Source: Galbibacter mesophilus
GTDB lineage: Bacteria; Bacteroidota; Bacteroidia; Flavobacteriales; Flavobacteriaceae
Reading direction: 5' to 3'
Length of the DNA stretch: 64,000 bases
Assembly: GCF_023721415.1 (NCBI RefSeq)
Contig: NZ_JAMQVC010000001.1
Span: 1 to 64,000, forward strand
Position numbers and translations under genes: made by a program. Below the pieces are notes generated by a model. It was given only the letters and a program-made list of their open reading frames with translations, did no database searches and was not told where the DNA came from. Positions 34,055 to 43,768 of this stretch are shown in pieces. Within the stretch, counting starts at the first letter, position 1. Every line of letters starts with the position of its first letter.

Positions 34055-35311
34055 CTATGAATTACGAATTACCCTACTGCTAAGAATACTGCGTTCTTTC
34101 AACAATAAAGGTACTACGATGGAAAAGAAAACTATACCATTGAAACGCACCAACATTGACTCAAATAAAAGAGCAAAAAACAAGGCTAAAAAGACAGAAA
34201 ACTCATTGACACTCCTCCTTAAATAAACCGCTAGGCAAGTAAATATGGTTAACAGCACAAATATGCCTAACACACCTGCCTCCAGCCAAGTTGTTAAAAA
34301 TTGATTGTGCGCATTGTACCTATTCTTATAATTCTCCGTAAAACCTAATTCTTTGTATTTCGCAATCAATGCATCATGGGCGTCGCCAATTCCATATCCT
34401 AAAACCGGTGCTTCATCGATGGTTTCTGCTGCCGCTCGCCACGTTAAAAATCGCTGCTGAAAAGAAATGGTAGCATTTACTTCCTGCGTATCTGAAACAA
34501 CGCCGTTTATCACTCTAGGATTGGAAACAAAAACGATAATTCCCAAGCCAAACAACAACCACAATAAAAACCGTTTGCTCTTTTCTTTTACCTTTCTAAT
34601 TAATAATATGGACATAAAGAAAAGTGCAATAATGGCTGCTTTGGAAGCCAATAAAAACAAGTACGTAAACAATACAAGCACTGTTGCAAAACGATAAAAA
34701 TTATTTATCTCATTCTTGAGGTAATAACTTAGCACCAATAAAATATATAGGGAAATATACCCTGGGTTTACCAAACTTGAAAATTGGGATGTTATAAATG
34801 CTGTCCAAATTTCTTCCAAATAATAAAGCTTAGAGAAGCCAGCATCCAAAGAATCCAAATGTTGAATCACATCCGTAATTAAAATTCCGAGGTTGATAAC
34901 AAATGACACCAATAAACCATACATTAAAAAATCGAATAATTTTCTAACTGAGTTGGCATCCTCTTTTACGAAAAGGAAAATAATAGGAAAAAGGAGCAAA
35001 CTTAACGAACGCTGGATAAGTTTCCAGCCATCAGCAACATTTTCAGTATAAAACATGCTAATTAACAACACTAAAAAATACACTGGAAAAAGTAATAGGA
35101 CCTTATTTTTAGGATCGTATTTTTTTTCTCCCTTGAAAATATTTATACTTCCTGAAATTATCGCTAATATAAAAAAGGGCGTGGGATAGTTGATATCCAA
35201 CGGTAGCAGAAAAAAAGCAATGTATAGGCTATTCCAAAAAAATCGTTGCCACAACGTGCTGTTTTCGTCTCGGTAAAATAGGCCTTTAATCTGTTGAAGT
35301 TTTGCTGTCAT
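34055..35311 (-). CDS. O-antigen ligase / polymerase-like membrane protein (Wzy_C)
   Basis: A 418-residue inner-membrane protein with about 10-12 membrane segments and a large periplasmic loop after about residue 265. The loop holds LGYGIGDAHDALIAKYKELGF and the NAHNQFLTTWLEAGVLG motif (about 335) typical of the WaaL / Wzy_C family, which joins or polymerises surface polysaccharide on undecaprenyl carriers. There are no polysaccharide genes next to it, so its exact substrate is unknown and the name ligase is only a family label. It is transcribed leftward as a single gene. Confidence 0.85.
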   Translation of the reverse strand: MTAKLQQIKGLFYRDENSTLWQRFFWNSLYIAFFLLPLDINYPTPFFILAIISGSINIFKGEKKYDPKNKVLLLFPVYFLVLLISMFYTENVADGWKLIQRSLSLLLFPIIFLFVKEDANSVRKLFDFLMYGLLVSFVINLGILITDVIQHLDSLDAGFSKLYYLEEIWTAFITSQFSSLVNPGYISLYILLVLSYYLKNEINNFYRFATVLVLFTYLFLLASKAAIIALFFMSILLIRKVKEKSKRFLLWLLFGLGIIVFVSNPRVINGVVSDTQEVNATISFQQRFLTWRAAAETIDEAPVLGYGIGDAHDALIAKYKELGFTENYKNRYNAHNQFLTTWLEAGVLGIFVLLTIFTCLAVYLRRSVNEFSVFLALFFALLFESMLVRFNGIVFFSIVVPLLLKERSILSSRVIRNS

Positions 35312-35456
35312 TATAAACTTGGCATGAAAACCGATTTATTTAATCATCGGCATTGCAAAGCTTTGAAAGGAAACATATTTCAATATCCCAGCAAAGCTTT
35401 ACATTCCAAATATAACCAAGCTTTTTATAACTCTAGCTTTTTAAAAAATATAAATA

Positions 35457-36782
35457 CTACTTTTTTACTCCAATGGTATGTCCGTGCAGTGCGTAATAAA
35501 GAATGATGGCATAGCAAGGAAATAAAATATAGTAACCAGCAGTAGATGCCTCTGCAGTAGCAACTGTTACTTCTATACCGCTACTTAACAACGCTTCTTT
35601 TTTGGCGTCAACAATGGCTCCATATAATGGAGGAATAATAGCTCCTCCGGAAATTGCCATAATTAATAATGCCGAACCCGTTTTGGTAAATTTCCCCAAT
35701 CCGTTTAACGCTAAGGGCCAAATAGCAGGCCAAACAAGTGCATTTGCAATACCCAAAGCGGCCACAAAAAGAACAGATGTAAACCCCGTGGTACTAATGA
35801 TACCTATCCCAAAGACGATTCCTAAAACCGCACTACCTCTAAGTGCAATTGTTTGACTGATGTATTTCGGAATGAGAAACACTCCTAAAAGATAGGTAGC
35901 TACCATCGCCATTAACGTCATCAGCGTAAATGTTTTAGCTTCTTCCCCTGGAATCCCGAGTGACAATCCGTAGGAGATAATAGTATCTCCGGCAATTACC
36001 TCAACGCCCACATAAACAAATAAAGCCAAAACGCCCAACCAAAGATGTGGAAATTGGAAAATGCTTGTTTTCTTGGTTATCACTACCCCATCTTCATTTG
36101 GCTCCTCTTCCACTTCCGCCGCTTCCACATGTGGCAGTGGAGCTTTGGTAATTAAAATTGCTAACAGAAATAACACTCCTGCCATCACGATGTAGGGCAT
36201 TACCACACTATCAGCCATTTCATTTAAAAGGACAGTCTTTTCTTCCGAAGTAACTTGAGTAAGTTGTTCTTTAATCTCGTCTATTCCCGTTAAAAGGATG
36301 GCTCCAAAAATAAAAGACCCTAACGCTCCAGCCACTTTGTTGGCTATTCCCATTATAGCGATGCGTTTCGCAGCACTTTCCATAGGTCCCAATATTGTGA
36401 TATACGGATTGGAAGCGGTTTGTAAGAGCGTCATCCCAATTCCTTGGATAAAAATACCGGTTAAAAATACCCAATAGGTTCTCGCTTCTGCCGCAGGGAT
36501 AAAAACCAACGCTCCCAAAGCCATGATTATGAGTCCGAGGGACATTCCCCAACGATAACCTACTTTACTAATTACATACGAGGCCGGCAAAGCCATTACC
36601 ACAAAGGATATATAAGATGCTGATGCTACCAAATACGATTGTGCATCCGTTAACTCATTAATGGTTTTCATAAAAGGAATAAGGGCGCCGTTTATCCAGG
36701 TTACAAATCCGAAGATGAAAAATAGCCCAGCAATAATTGCAATGGGCACAAGTGTATTGGGGGCTTGAGACTTTTCTGTCAT
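35457..36782 (-). CDS. Sugar MFS transporter, FucP/NagP-like
   Basis: A 441-residue major-facilitator protein with 12 predicted membrane segments, of the fucose-galactose-glucosamine proton symporter group (FFIFGFVTWINGALIPF, QTASNPYITILGP). In this locus, beside NagB, a GlcNAc-type kinase and a hexosaminidase, N-acetylglucosamine is the likeliest substrate, as for NagP; this is inference from context. It lies 36 bp after the response regulator gene in the same leftward direction, so its expression may be linked to the sensor system. The loop rich in Glu near residues 225-237 is a usual inter-domain linker. Confidence 0.87.
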   Translation of the reverse strand: MTEKSQAPNTLVPIAIIAGLFFIFGFVTWINGALIPFMKTINELTDAQSYLVASASYISFVVMALPASYVISKVGYRWGMSLGLIIMALGALVFIPAAEARTYWVFLTGIFIQGIGMTLLQTASNPYITILGPMESAAKRIAIMGIANKVAGALGSFIFGAILLTGIDEIKEQLTQVTSEEKTVLLNEMADSVVMPYIVMAGVLFLLAILITKAPLPHVEAAEVEEEPNEDGVVITKKTSIFQFPHLWLGVLALFVYVGVEVIAGDTIISYGLSLGIPGEEAKTFTLMTLMAMVATYLLGVFLIPKYISQTIALRGSAVLGIVFGIGIISTTGFTSVLFVAALGIANALVWPAIWPLALNGLGKFTKTGSALLIMAISGGAIIPPLYGAIVDAKKEALLSSGIEVTVATAEASTAGYYILFPCYAIILYYALHGHTIGVKK

Positions 36783-36818
36783 AATTATGATTTGATTAGG
36801 TTAGTTTAAAATTTTAGA

Positions 36819-37547
36819 TTATTCGTTTAAGAGATTTCCCTTGTTTTTAAGGATACTATCTTTGGTATGTTTTGCGTAATTTCTACCAATAGGAATTCGT
36901 TTGTTCTCTATTTCGAGTAGATTCCCTTCCAAGGATTTAACTTTATCAATGGCGATGGTGTACGACTTATGCACTCTTATGAAATTTTCAGAAGGTAATT
37001 CCTCCGTAATACTGGAAAGCGATTTATGGGAAATATAGGTTCCATCTTTACTGTGAAGCTTAATGTAATCTTTCAGGCTTTCAATAAAAAGAATATCATG
37101 CAAGAAGATTTTAATCAGTTTTTTATCTACTTTAAGGAAGATGTGGGAATCTTGTTCAAAATCAACTATTTGCTTCACTCCGTTAATTTCCATCAATCTC
37201 GCGGTAAGTTTATTGATTGATTTTAAGAATCTGTTAAACGGAATAGGCTTTACCAAATAGTCCAAAACTTCCAACTCATAACTTTCTATGGCGTATTCCC
37301 GATAGGCAGTGGTAATAATCACTAACGGATGTTCTTTTAGATTCCGAAGAAACTCCAATCCGTTCATTTTTGGCATGTTGATGTCTAAAAAAATTACATC
37401 GATTTCACCATTTTCTATGGTCTCCAAGGCTTGAATTGGGTTATTGTACACATGAACGACTTCAATATTTGTAAACTCGTTAATATAAGATTGAATAACT
37501 TCAATGGCCAATGGTTCGTCATCGATAATTAGGCTCTTTATCATCAT
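36819..37547 (-). CDS. LytTR family response regulator
   Basis: A 242-residue two-component regulator. The receiver domain (about 3-120) has the acidic pair DDEP, phosphorylation site VIFLDINMP (Asp about 55), Thr in TTAYREYA and Lys in VKPI. The LytTR DNA-binding domain (about 138-236) has IFLHDILFIESLKDYIKLHSKDG, FIRVHKSYTIAI and IPIGRNY. It normally binds two direct repeats about two helical turns apart. The start codon overlaps the kinase stop in an ATGA arrangement (37544-37547). It probably controls the divergent SusC operon and the transporter downstream. Confidence 0.94.
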   Translation of the reverse strand: MMIKSLIIDDEPLAIEVIQSYINEFTNIEVVHVYNNPIQALETIENGEIDVIFLDINMPKMNGLEFLRNLKEHPLVIITTAYREYAIESYELEVLDYLVKPIPFNRFLKSINKLTARLMEINGVKQIVDFEQDSHIFLKVDKKLIKIFLHDILFIESLKDYIKLHSKDGTYISHKSLSSITEELPSENFIRVHKSYTIAIDKVKSLEGNLLEIENKRIPIGRNYAKHTKDSILKNKGNLLNE

Positions 37548-38593
37548 TGAATAGGAATTTTAAGCGTCACTACAAACATATCGTTAATTGCGTTTGTCTT
37601 CAAATCAAATTTATCTTTGTACAATATTTCCAATCTTCTTCTCATATTTTTTAGTCCGATACCCCCTTTTTTAGAAGGCGTTTTTTCATCTTTCCTATCC
37701 ATATTATTTTCGACTTTGAAAATTAATTCATCATCATTTCTTGTAAAAAAGACGTTAAGCTTCAACTTTTTATCATGCTGGACTCCGTGTTTAAAACAAT
37801 TTTCAATAAAGGGTAAAAAAAGTAATGGTGGAATTTTAACATCATCTATATCTCCATCTATATCTATTTCTGAAAAAATATCGTTCCCATAACGCAATTT
37901 TTCCAGTTCAATATAATTATCGATATAATTAATCTCCTGAATAAGAGGAAGTTTCTTCTTACTGGCGTCGTAAATAACGTACTGCATAATATCTGATAAG
38001 CGCAGCACAACATCTGATGCCTGTTCGGATTTTTTTAGTGTAAGGGCATATAAATTGTTAAGCGTGTTAAAGAAAAAATGGGGTTGCATTTGCGCTTTTA
38101 GGTATTTTAATTCTGTTTTAAACTGAAGTTCCCTTAAGTTCTGGTTTTGGTTTCTTTCGTTTATAAAATCAACCGTAAACTTAATAGCAGCGGTAATTCC
38201 GAGTACGTAAAGTTCCCCAATTACTACCGCTACCATATGATTAATACCAAAAGCTTCCTGAGTTCCCTGAGCTTCTGGCCAGATATTTTCCGTTACCAAC
38301 CAGTAATTTAATGCACTCCTAATAATGTAATGAACTCCCAAAAGCAGAACTAGGGAGATCACGTAAAGAGTATACTTTTTTTTGTAAATAAACTTGGGCA
38401 TTAAATAATACACATTAAAGTACACTATAATAATGTGTAAGGGAAACTCTACTAAGTTGGATGCAAAGGAATATGCGTAATCATCAAAATAACTTCCCCA
38501 TCGGATGAAGTTAATCAAGAAATAAATACCCCAAAAATAGATATGGTATCTCCACGCAATCGTTTTCTTTACAGCAAGTTCATTTACGAACAT
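37544..38593 (-). CDS. LytS-like sensor histidine kinase
   Basis: A 349-residue membrane kinase. Four predicted membrane segments (about 14-33, 42-62, 75-95, 118-142) are followed by a coiled coil and the His_kinase domain: KAQMQPHFFFNTLNNLYAL holds the phosphorylated His (about 191), and the ATP-binding N box PPLLFLPFIENCFKHGV and GGIGLKNMRRRLEILY follow. There is no periplasmic sensor domain of note, so the signal is probably sensed in or near the membrane. It is co-translated with the response regulator and divergent from SusC. Confidence 0.93.
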   Translation of the reverse strand: MFVNELAVKKTIAWRYHIYFWGIYFLINFIRWGSYFDDYAYSFASNLVEFPLHIIIVYFNVYYLMPKFIYKKKYTLYVISLVLLLGVHYIIRSALNYWLVTENIWPEAQGTQEAFGINHMVAVVIGELYVLGITAAIKFTVDFINERNQNQNLRELQFKTELKYLKAQMQPHFFFNTLNNLYALTLKKSEQASDVVLRLSDIMQYVIYDASKKKLPLIQEINYIDNYIELEKLRYGNDIFSEIDIDGDIDDVKIPPLLFLPFIENCFKHGVQHDKKLKLNVFFTRNDDELIFKVENNMDRKDEKTPSKKGGIGLKNMRRRLEILYKDKFDLKTNAINDMFVVTLKIPIQ

Positions 38594-38926
38594 ATTAAAT
38601 AATATTCAGTGTTTTCGGTGTTTTGATTAAAAAACTGTGAAAAAATATAATTATTTACATGAATAACCAAAACATTTTTAAAAATAGGGAATGTTAAAAA
38701 ACTGTTATCTAAAATTACTTGTTGTTTGTTGCCAAAATGATGTTGTTTGTATAAAAAGCTTTTTGCAGAAAGAGTTTCGAAGTAATTTTTAACCATTAAT
38801 TAACAAATTGATAATCTGAAATGCCATTTTCACTTGACTATTAACCTAATAAATAAAAAGACAGAAATGGTGTTTTGGGTTCCTGCTAACCAGGTTAAAA
38901 ATCAATAAACAAATAATCACTAACAA
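38594..38926. promoter_or_regulatory. Divergent kinase/SusC control region
   Basis: TGTTGTTTGT occurs twice, at 38720-38729 and 38741-38750, in direct orientation with a 21-bp period, the architecture of LytTR-type binding sites. A further exact 12-bp direct repeat TTAAAAAACTGT is at 38627-38638 and 38694-38705. AAAAAGCTTTTT at 38753-38764 is palindromic. No TAnnTTTG box is clear for SusC, which would fit a promoter that needs an activator. Confidence 0.5.
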
Positions 38927-41900
38927 ATGAAACAACAAAATTTACTTTTCATTCTCTTATCGCTTGTATCCCTTTTCGGGGTGTATGGCCAGGATGTACA
39001 AATTTCTGGAGTGGTAACGAGTAGTTTTGACGACGTTCCTTTGCCGGGCGTAAATATTATGATTGTAGGTACCTCTGAAGGTACCCAAACCGATTTCGAC
39101 GGAAATTACACCATAACGGCAAGTCCGGGTGATGTGCTGAAATTTTCTTATTTAGGGATGAAGCCTAAAGAAGTTACCGTAGGTGCCCAAACAACTATTA
39201 ATGTAAGTCTTGAAGAAGACAGCGAAAGCTTGGACGAAGTAGTGGTAACGGCATTTGGAGCCAAAAAAGAAGCTAAGAAATTAGGTTATTTGGTTGAGGA
39301 AGTTGGTTCTGAATCACTAACAGAAGCTTCCGATCCTAATCTTGCGACTGCGCTCCAAGGAAAAGTGTCCGGGGTAGACATTCGATCTGGGGCTACGGGA
39401 CCTGGTTCTTCCACGAATATTAACATCAGGGGTATAAGTTCCTTAAGTGGAAGTAATCAGCCATTACTGGTAATCGATGGAGCAATCGTTAATAACAATT
39501 CATTGGGACAAGGAGATTTTGCTGGAGGGTTTGATTACGGAGACGGACTTTCAAACTTAAATCCAGACGATATTGCCTCAGTATCCGTTTTAAAAGGTGG
39601 TAACGCAACTGCGCTCTACGGTTTTCGGGGAATAAATGGAGTTTTGGTTATAACAACTAAAAGAGGAAAATCAGAAAAAGCAAGAGTCGAAATAAATTCC
39701 ACGCTCACTTTTGATAATGTATTGGTAGAACCCAAACTACAGAATGTTTACGGTCAAGGCCGTTATGATACGGCAACAGATCAACTTATTTATTCTGTTA
39801 CTGACGGTGGAAGTTGGGGACCACAAATGGACGGATCTCAAAGAGAACGTTTTGATGGCGTTGGAACAGCAGCTTACAGTTCCAACCCTGATGACTTTAA
39901 AGATTATTATGATACTGGAATAACTAGTTTAAACTCTATCAATATTTCTCAAGCAAAAGACGGTTTTGACTATAAGTTATCCTATGGTTATTTAAACAAT
40001 TCATCTATACAACCTGGAACGAATTTGAAAAGGCACAATTTTGGAATCGCGGCAGGAATCGATGTTGGAGAGCGCGTAGAAGTATTTGGCAAACTTGATT
40101 ATAGTAATCAAAATGGTGAAAACAGACCTGAATTAACCGATGGTCAATCGAATACGGTTAAAGCGCTTTCTCTTAAACCAAGAAATATTTCTAATCAACT
40201 TCTTAGCGACAACTACTTAACACCAGAAGGAACTCCGAATAACTGGAACGGTAGCTTTATTATGAATCCGTATTATCCAGCGAATACACTTTTGAATGAA
40301 GATGAAACCGAAAGATACATAGGTTTGGTTTCGGTTGGGGTCGATTTGTTCAAAGGCATGAAAGCTACCTTAAGATTATCTCAGGATCAATCATTTCAAA
40401 ATGCATTTATATACCGCCCAAAAGGAGCTTTCGATATTGCTCCAGAAGGAAAAATGGATGAATTTAATGCAAAGTCACAACTTAATAACTACGATTTTCT
40501 ATTGGACTATAACTCCAGTTTAGGGAAAAACTTTTCAGTAGCAGCAACTTTCGGTTTAAGTCATATCGATCAATCTGACAAAGTGCTTATAACAACCGGA
40601 GAGACTTTTGTTCAGGACAATATATTCTCTTTCAATAATTTTGTTTCAAAGAATATTGATTCCAGTTGGTTGAGAAGTAGCTCTAACTCTATTTTTGGCT
40701 CTGTGAATTTTGGATTTAAAGGTTTTGCGTTTATGGAATTCTCAGGTAGAAATGATTGGTCCTCTACCCTTCCAATAGATAATGCTTCTTTCTTTTACCC
40801 ATCCGTTGGAGGAAGTTTGGTTTTAACCGATGCCATTCCATCCATTAAGGGAGAAGGCCTATCTTATCTGAAATTGAGAGGAAACTACGCCAAAACAGGA
40901 AATGCAACAAGCCCTTATAGCCTAACAAATACCTATAACGTTTCAACTGCGCCATATAATGGTCAACTCTTCAATTACTACGGAGTTACAGAAGAAGGAG
41001 CAGGAACGGGACCGGATCTAAGAAATCCAGAATTAACTGCAGAAATTTCTACATCGTACGAAGTTGGTCTGGACGCAAGGTTTTTTAACGACAGATTACG
41101 TATAAACGGTACATACTATGCTATAGATACCGAAGACCAAATCTTACAACTTAGCTTGCCCCCTGCGAGCGGTGCAAACTCTCAATTTATAAACGCAGGT
41201 TTAATTACCAATAAAGGTGTGGAATTAGTAATCTCGGGAGATATCATCAAGGGAGAAGACTTTAGTTGGACATCAACACTTAACTTTTCTAAAAATGAAA
41301 ATAAAATTGAGGAGTTAGCGCAAGGAATCGATGTACAAATTGTAGAAAGACAATTTAATGATGTTGTCCAAGTAGGTGCAAAACTAGGAGAATCCTTATG
41401 GACTTTATTTGGTTCGACTTTTGAAAGAAACGAAAATGGAGAAATCATCTATGACTCCGATGGATTGCCAATTGTAGGAGAAATTGGGGAAATTGGAAGT
41501 ACCAATCCAGATGCGCTTGCAGGTTTTCAAAATACATTTAGATATAAAAACATTTCTCTTTCTGTTTTATTCGATGCTAGGTTCGGAGGCGATATATTCT
41601 CCTACTCTGATATTGTAAGGGCAAGTTCCGGTACAGATGTAAAAACTCTTCAGAACAGAGAGTATTTCACAGGAGGTAATGGATTTACCGTACCCGATAA
41701 TGCGGTGATAGATGGATCGCTTAACCCAGATGTAGCTGCGCGTGGAGCAAACCCTCAAAATTATTGGGGTCGACTTGCACAAATCTCAGAAAACTGGGTT
41801 TATGATGCCAGTTTTATAAAGTTGAGGGAAATTAGTCTGGGCTATGACTTTTCAGGTAAATTCCTTGATCAATTGAACCTTTCAAAATTGAGATTAAGCT

Positions 41901-42046
41901 ACATCGGACGAAATCTAGCTATTCTTCATAAAAACACAGACAACTTCGATCCCGAAACTGGTTTTAACCGTGGATTTAATGGTGTGGAATACTTCGGTTT
42001 TCCATCAACCTCAAGTCACGGATTTAAATTAAGCATAGGGTTTTAA
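38927..42046 (+). CDS. SusC/RagA family TonB-dependent outer-membrane receptor
   Basis: A 1039-residue outer-membrane importer. A signal peptide (about 1-21, ending VYGQ) precedes a carboxypeptidase-regulatory-like domain (about 24-105, GVVTSSFDDVPLPGVNIMI ... LKFSYLGM), a TonB-box-like segment (DEVVVTAFG), the plug (about 120-245, NINIRGISSLSGSNQPLLVIDG and LKGGNATALYGFRGINGVLVITTKRG) and a 22-strand barrel to a C-terminal aromatic residue (KLSIGF). It forms a pair with the SusD gene 37 bp downstream to take up oligosaccharides with TonB energy. Locus content points to chitooligosaccharides or other GlcNAc-containing glycans. Confidence 0.95.
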   Translation: MKQQNLLFILLSLVSLFGVYGQDVQISGVVTSSFDDVPLPGVNIMIVGTSEGTQTDFDGNYTITASPGDVLKFSYLGMKPKEVTVGAQTTINVSLEEDSESLDEVVVTAFGAKKEAKKLGYLVEEVGSESLTEASDPNLATALQGKVSGVDIRSGATGPGSSTNINIRGISSLSGSNQPLLVIDGAIVNNNSLGQGDFAGGFDYGDGLSNLNPDDIASVSVLKGGNATALYGFRGINGVLVITTKRGKSEKARVEINSTLTFDNVLVEPKLQNVYGQGRYDTATDQLIYSVTDGGSWGPQMDGSQRERFDGVGTAAYSSNPDDFKDYYDTGITSLNSINISQAKDGFDYKLSYGYLNNSSIQPGTNLKRHNFGIAAGIDVGERVEVFGKLDYSNQNGENRPELTDGQSNTVKALSLKPRNISNQLLSDNYLTPEGTPNNWNGSFIMNPYYPANTLLNEDETERYIGLVSVGVDLFKGMKATLRLSQDQSFQNAFIYRPKGAFDIAPEGKMDEFNAKSQLNNYDFLLDYNSSLGKNFSVAATFGLSHIDQSDKVLITTGETFVQDNIFSFNNFVSKNIDSSWLRSSSNSIFGSVNFGFKGFAFMEFSGRNDWSSTLPIDNASFFYPSVGGSLVLTDAIPSIKGEGLSYLKLRGNYAKTGNATSPYSLTNTYNVSTAPYNGQLFNYYGVTEEGAGTGPDLRNPELTAEISTSYEVGLDARFFNDRLRINGTYYAIDTEDQILQLSLPPASGANSQFINAGLITNKGVELVISGDIIKGEDFSWTSTLNFSKNENKIEELAQGIDVQIVERQFNDVVQVGAKLGESLWTLFGSTFERNENGEIIYDSDGLPIVGEIGEIGSTNPDALAGFQNTFRYKNISLSVLFDARFGGDIFSYSDIVRASSGTDVKTLQNREYFTGGNGFTVPDNAVIDGSLNPDVAARGANPQNYWGRLAQISENWVYDASFIKLREISLGYDFSGKFLDQLNLSKLRLSYIGRNLAILHKNTDNFDPETGFNRGFNGVEYFGFPSTSSHGFKLSIGF

Positions 42047-42083
42047 ACAAATCACATAGTAGAATATTATAACAGAAGAACAC

Positions 42084-43610
42084 ATGAGATCAATAAAATA
42101 TATCTTAACAGGCTTGGCACTTGCGGGTTCCCTGTTTGCCTGTACAGAAGACTTTGAAGAAATAAACACAGACCCCTACAATGCCACAACCGCTCCTATC
42201 GAAGGTATAATGGCTGGAGTACAATATTTCGAATTTGCTGAGCCACGTTTCCTAACGTGGAGAGGAAATTTAATTTATAGCAGTCAATTCGCTAATCAGT
42301 TTAGCTATAACTACCAAGGCTCTTGGTTTGGTGCAGATGCCTACCAAAACAACCAAGGTTGGACGAATGGTATGTTCGATAATAGCTATAAAAAAGTTAC
42401 TCTGAATGCTCGTAACTTGTTAAAATCGTATACTGAAATTGGTGATGAAAATGGCATAGCGGTAACACGCATAATGATGTCTTGGTTTTACCAGAAAATG
42501 ACGGATATTTTTGGAGATGTTCCTTACAGCGAACTTACAGGAGAAAATCTCATTCTGGAAAACCCAAAACCCGTTTATGACAGCCAGAAAAGCATTTATA
42601 TGGGTATTATGGAGGACTTAAAAGCCCAAATGGATGCGATAGGTAATTCTACCACCCCAATTAACGGTGCCGAAGGTGATTACGTTTATGGTGGAGACCC
42701 TCAAAAGTGGAAAGCGCTAGCAAACACCCTTAGATTACGAATGGCCATAAGGTCTAGAGATGCTTTCATTGCTGATGGCGAACAGGCCTTTATAGACGGT
42801 GTTATAAATGATTGTCTTTCAAGCACACTTATCAACGAATCCAATTCAGGACTTTTAAAAAGATCTGAAACACCGCTCTTACTTTCGTTTTTAGATGGCG
42901 GTTTTGAAGATGTCTATTGGGGTTTTGCAGGAGTAGGATCTAAATTTACATTTACCGATCGTTACATTAATTTATTGGCCGACAATAACGACCCGCGTCT
43001 GTCGCAAATCTCTACACCTTCCGTTACTAACGGAGAATTTAAAGGGTCACCTATTGGATCTAGAACGCAATTACCTCGTGAAGATTTTGCCGATCCTAGC
43101 GAAATGGTAGTAGGATTGTCAACTACTGAAATTGAAGACTTAGCTCCAATTAAAATACTATCAGCAGCAGAATCTTATTTCCTTCAAGCAGAAGCTGCCC
43201 TTTTGGGATATGGAGGGGATGCCAATACCTTATACCGTCAAGGAATTGAAGCAAGTATGTCTTTCTGGAAAGTACCTGCTACCGATATTCAAACATTTCT
43301 TTCAAATGAGAATATTGCGAATTTAAGTGGTAGTGTACAAGACCAGTTAGAAATGGTTTGGAATCAACGTTGGATAGCAGCATTGATGAACGGTTATGAA
43401 AGCTGGTCTCTAGTAAGAAGAACAGATTTAATTCCAGCATTAACTGACAACAATAGCTTCTTTGTAACCCAACCTAATAATGGAATTGTTCCCAGAAGAC
43501 TTCCTTATTCTGCCACGGAAATTGTATCGAATGAAGAAAACGTTCAGAAAGCTGTGCAACAGCAAGGCCCAGATGAGATGACAACGAATATTTGGTGGGA
43601 TATAAAATAA
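42084..43610 (+). CDS. SusD/RagB family nutrient-binding lipoprotein
   Basis: A 508-residue surface lipoprotein with lipobox LFAC near residues 17-20 and the opening TEDFEEINTDPYNATTAP typical of the SusD-like group 2. The body is helical with TPR-like repeats and ends in the conserved LEMVWNQRWIAALMNGYESWSLVRRTDLIP stretch (about 433-462). It caps SusC and binds the glycan. It lies 37 bp after susC and is followed by a weak hairpin, after which the catabolic genes continue. Confidence 0.94.
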   Translation: MRSIKYILTGLALAGSLFACTEDFEEINTDPYNATTAPIEGIMAGVQYFEFAEPRFLTWRGNLIYSSQFANQFSYNYQGSWFGADAYQNNQGWTNGMFDNSYKKVTLNARNLLKSYTEIGDENGIAVTRIMMSWFYQKMTDIFGDVPYSELTGENLILENPKPVYDSQKSIYMGIMEDLKAQMDAIGNSTTPINGAEGDYVYGGDPQKWKALANTLRLRMAIRSRDAFIADGEQAFIDGVINDCLSSTLINESNSGLLKRSETPLLLSFLDGGFEDVYWGFAGVGSKFTFTDRYINLLADNNDPRLSQISTPSVTNGEFKGSPIGSRTQLPREDFADPSEMVVGLSTTEIEDLAPIKILSAAESYFLQAEAALLGYGGDANTLYRQGIEASMSFWKVPATDIQTFLSNENIANLSGSVQDQLEMVWNQRWIAALMNGYESWSLVRRTDLIPALTDNNSFFVTQPNNGIVPRRLPYSATEIVSNEENVQKAVQQQGPDEMTTNIWWDIK

Positions 43611-43619
43611 GATATCGTA

Positions 43620-43650
43620 AAAGACAGGCTTTATTATAGAGTCTGTCTTT
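43620..43650 (+). terminator. Hairpin after susD, possible partial terminator
   Basis: AAAGACAG (43620-43627) and CTGTCTTT (43643-43650) can pair. It is followed by A's rather than T's, so it may lower readthrough from susCD into nagB or protect the susCD message instead of ending it. Confidence 0.45.
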
Positions 43651-43768
43651 AAAAAAATTGAGCAAACAAAACTATCCTGTAAGCGATCTTATTTCTCTTG
43701 TCCTAGAGAACAGAGCTTTTATGGATAAATTAAAAGCTGAAATAACATTAACGGCTATTGAATAAAAA

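Noticed and set aside
33984-34226. An 80-codon plus-strand frame before the O-antigen-ligase-like gene end
   Set aside because: It overlaps the 3' end of that gene on the other strand and has a Lys/Asn/Thr-rich product typical of chance frames in AT-rich DNA.
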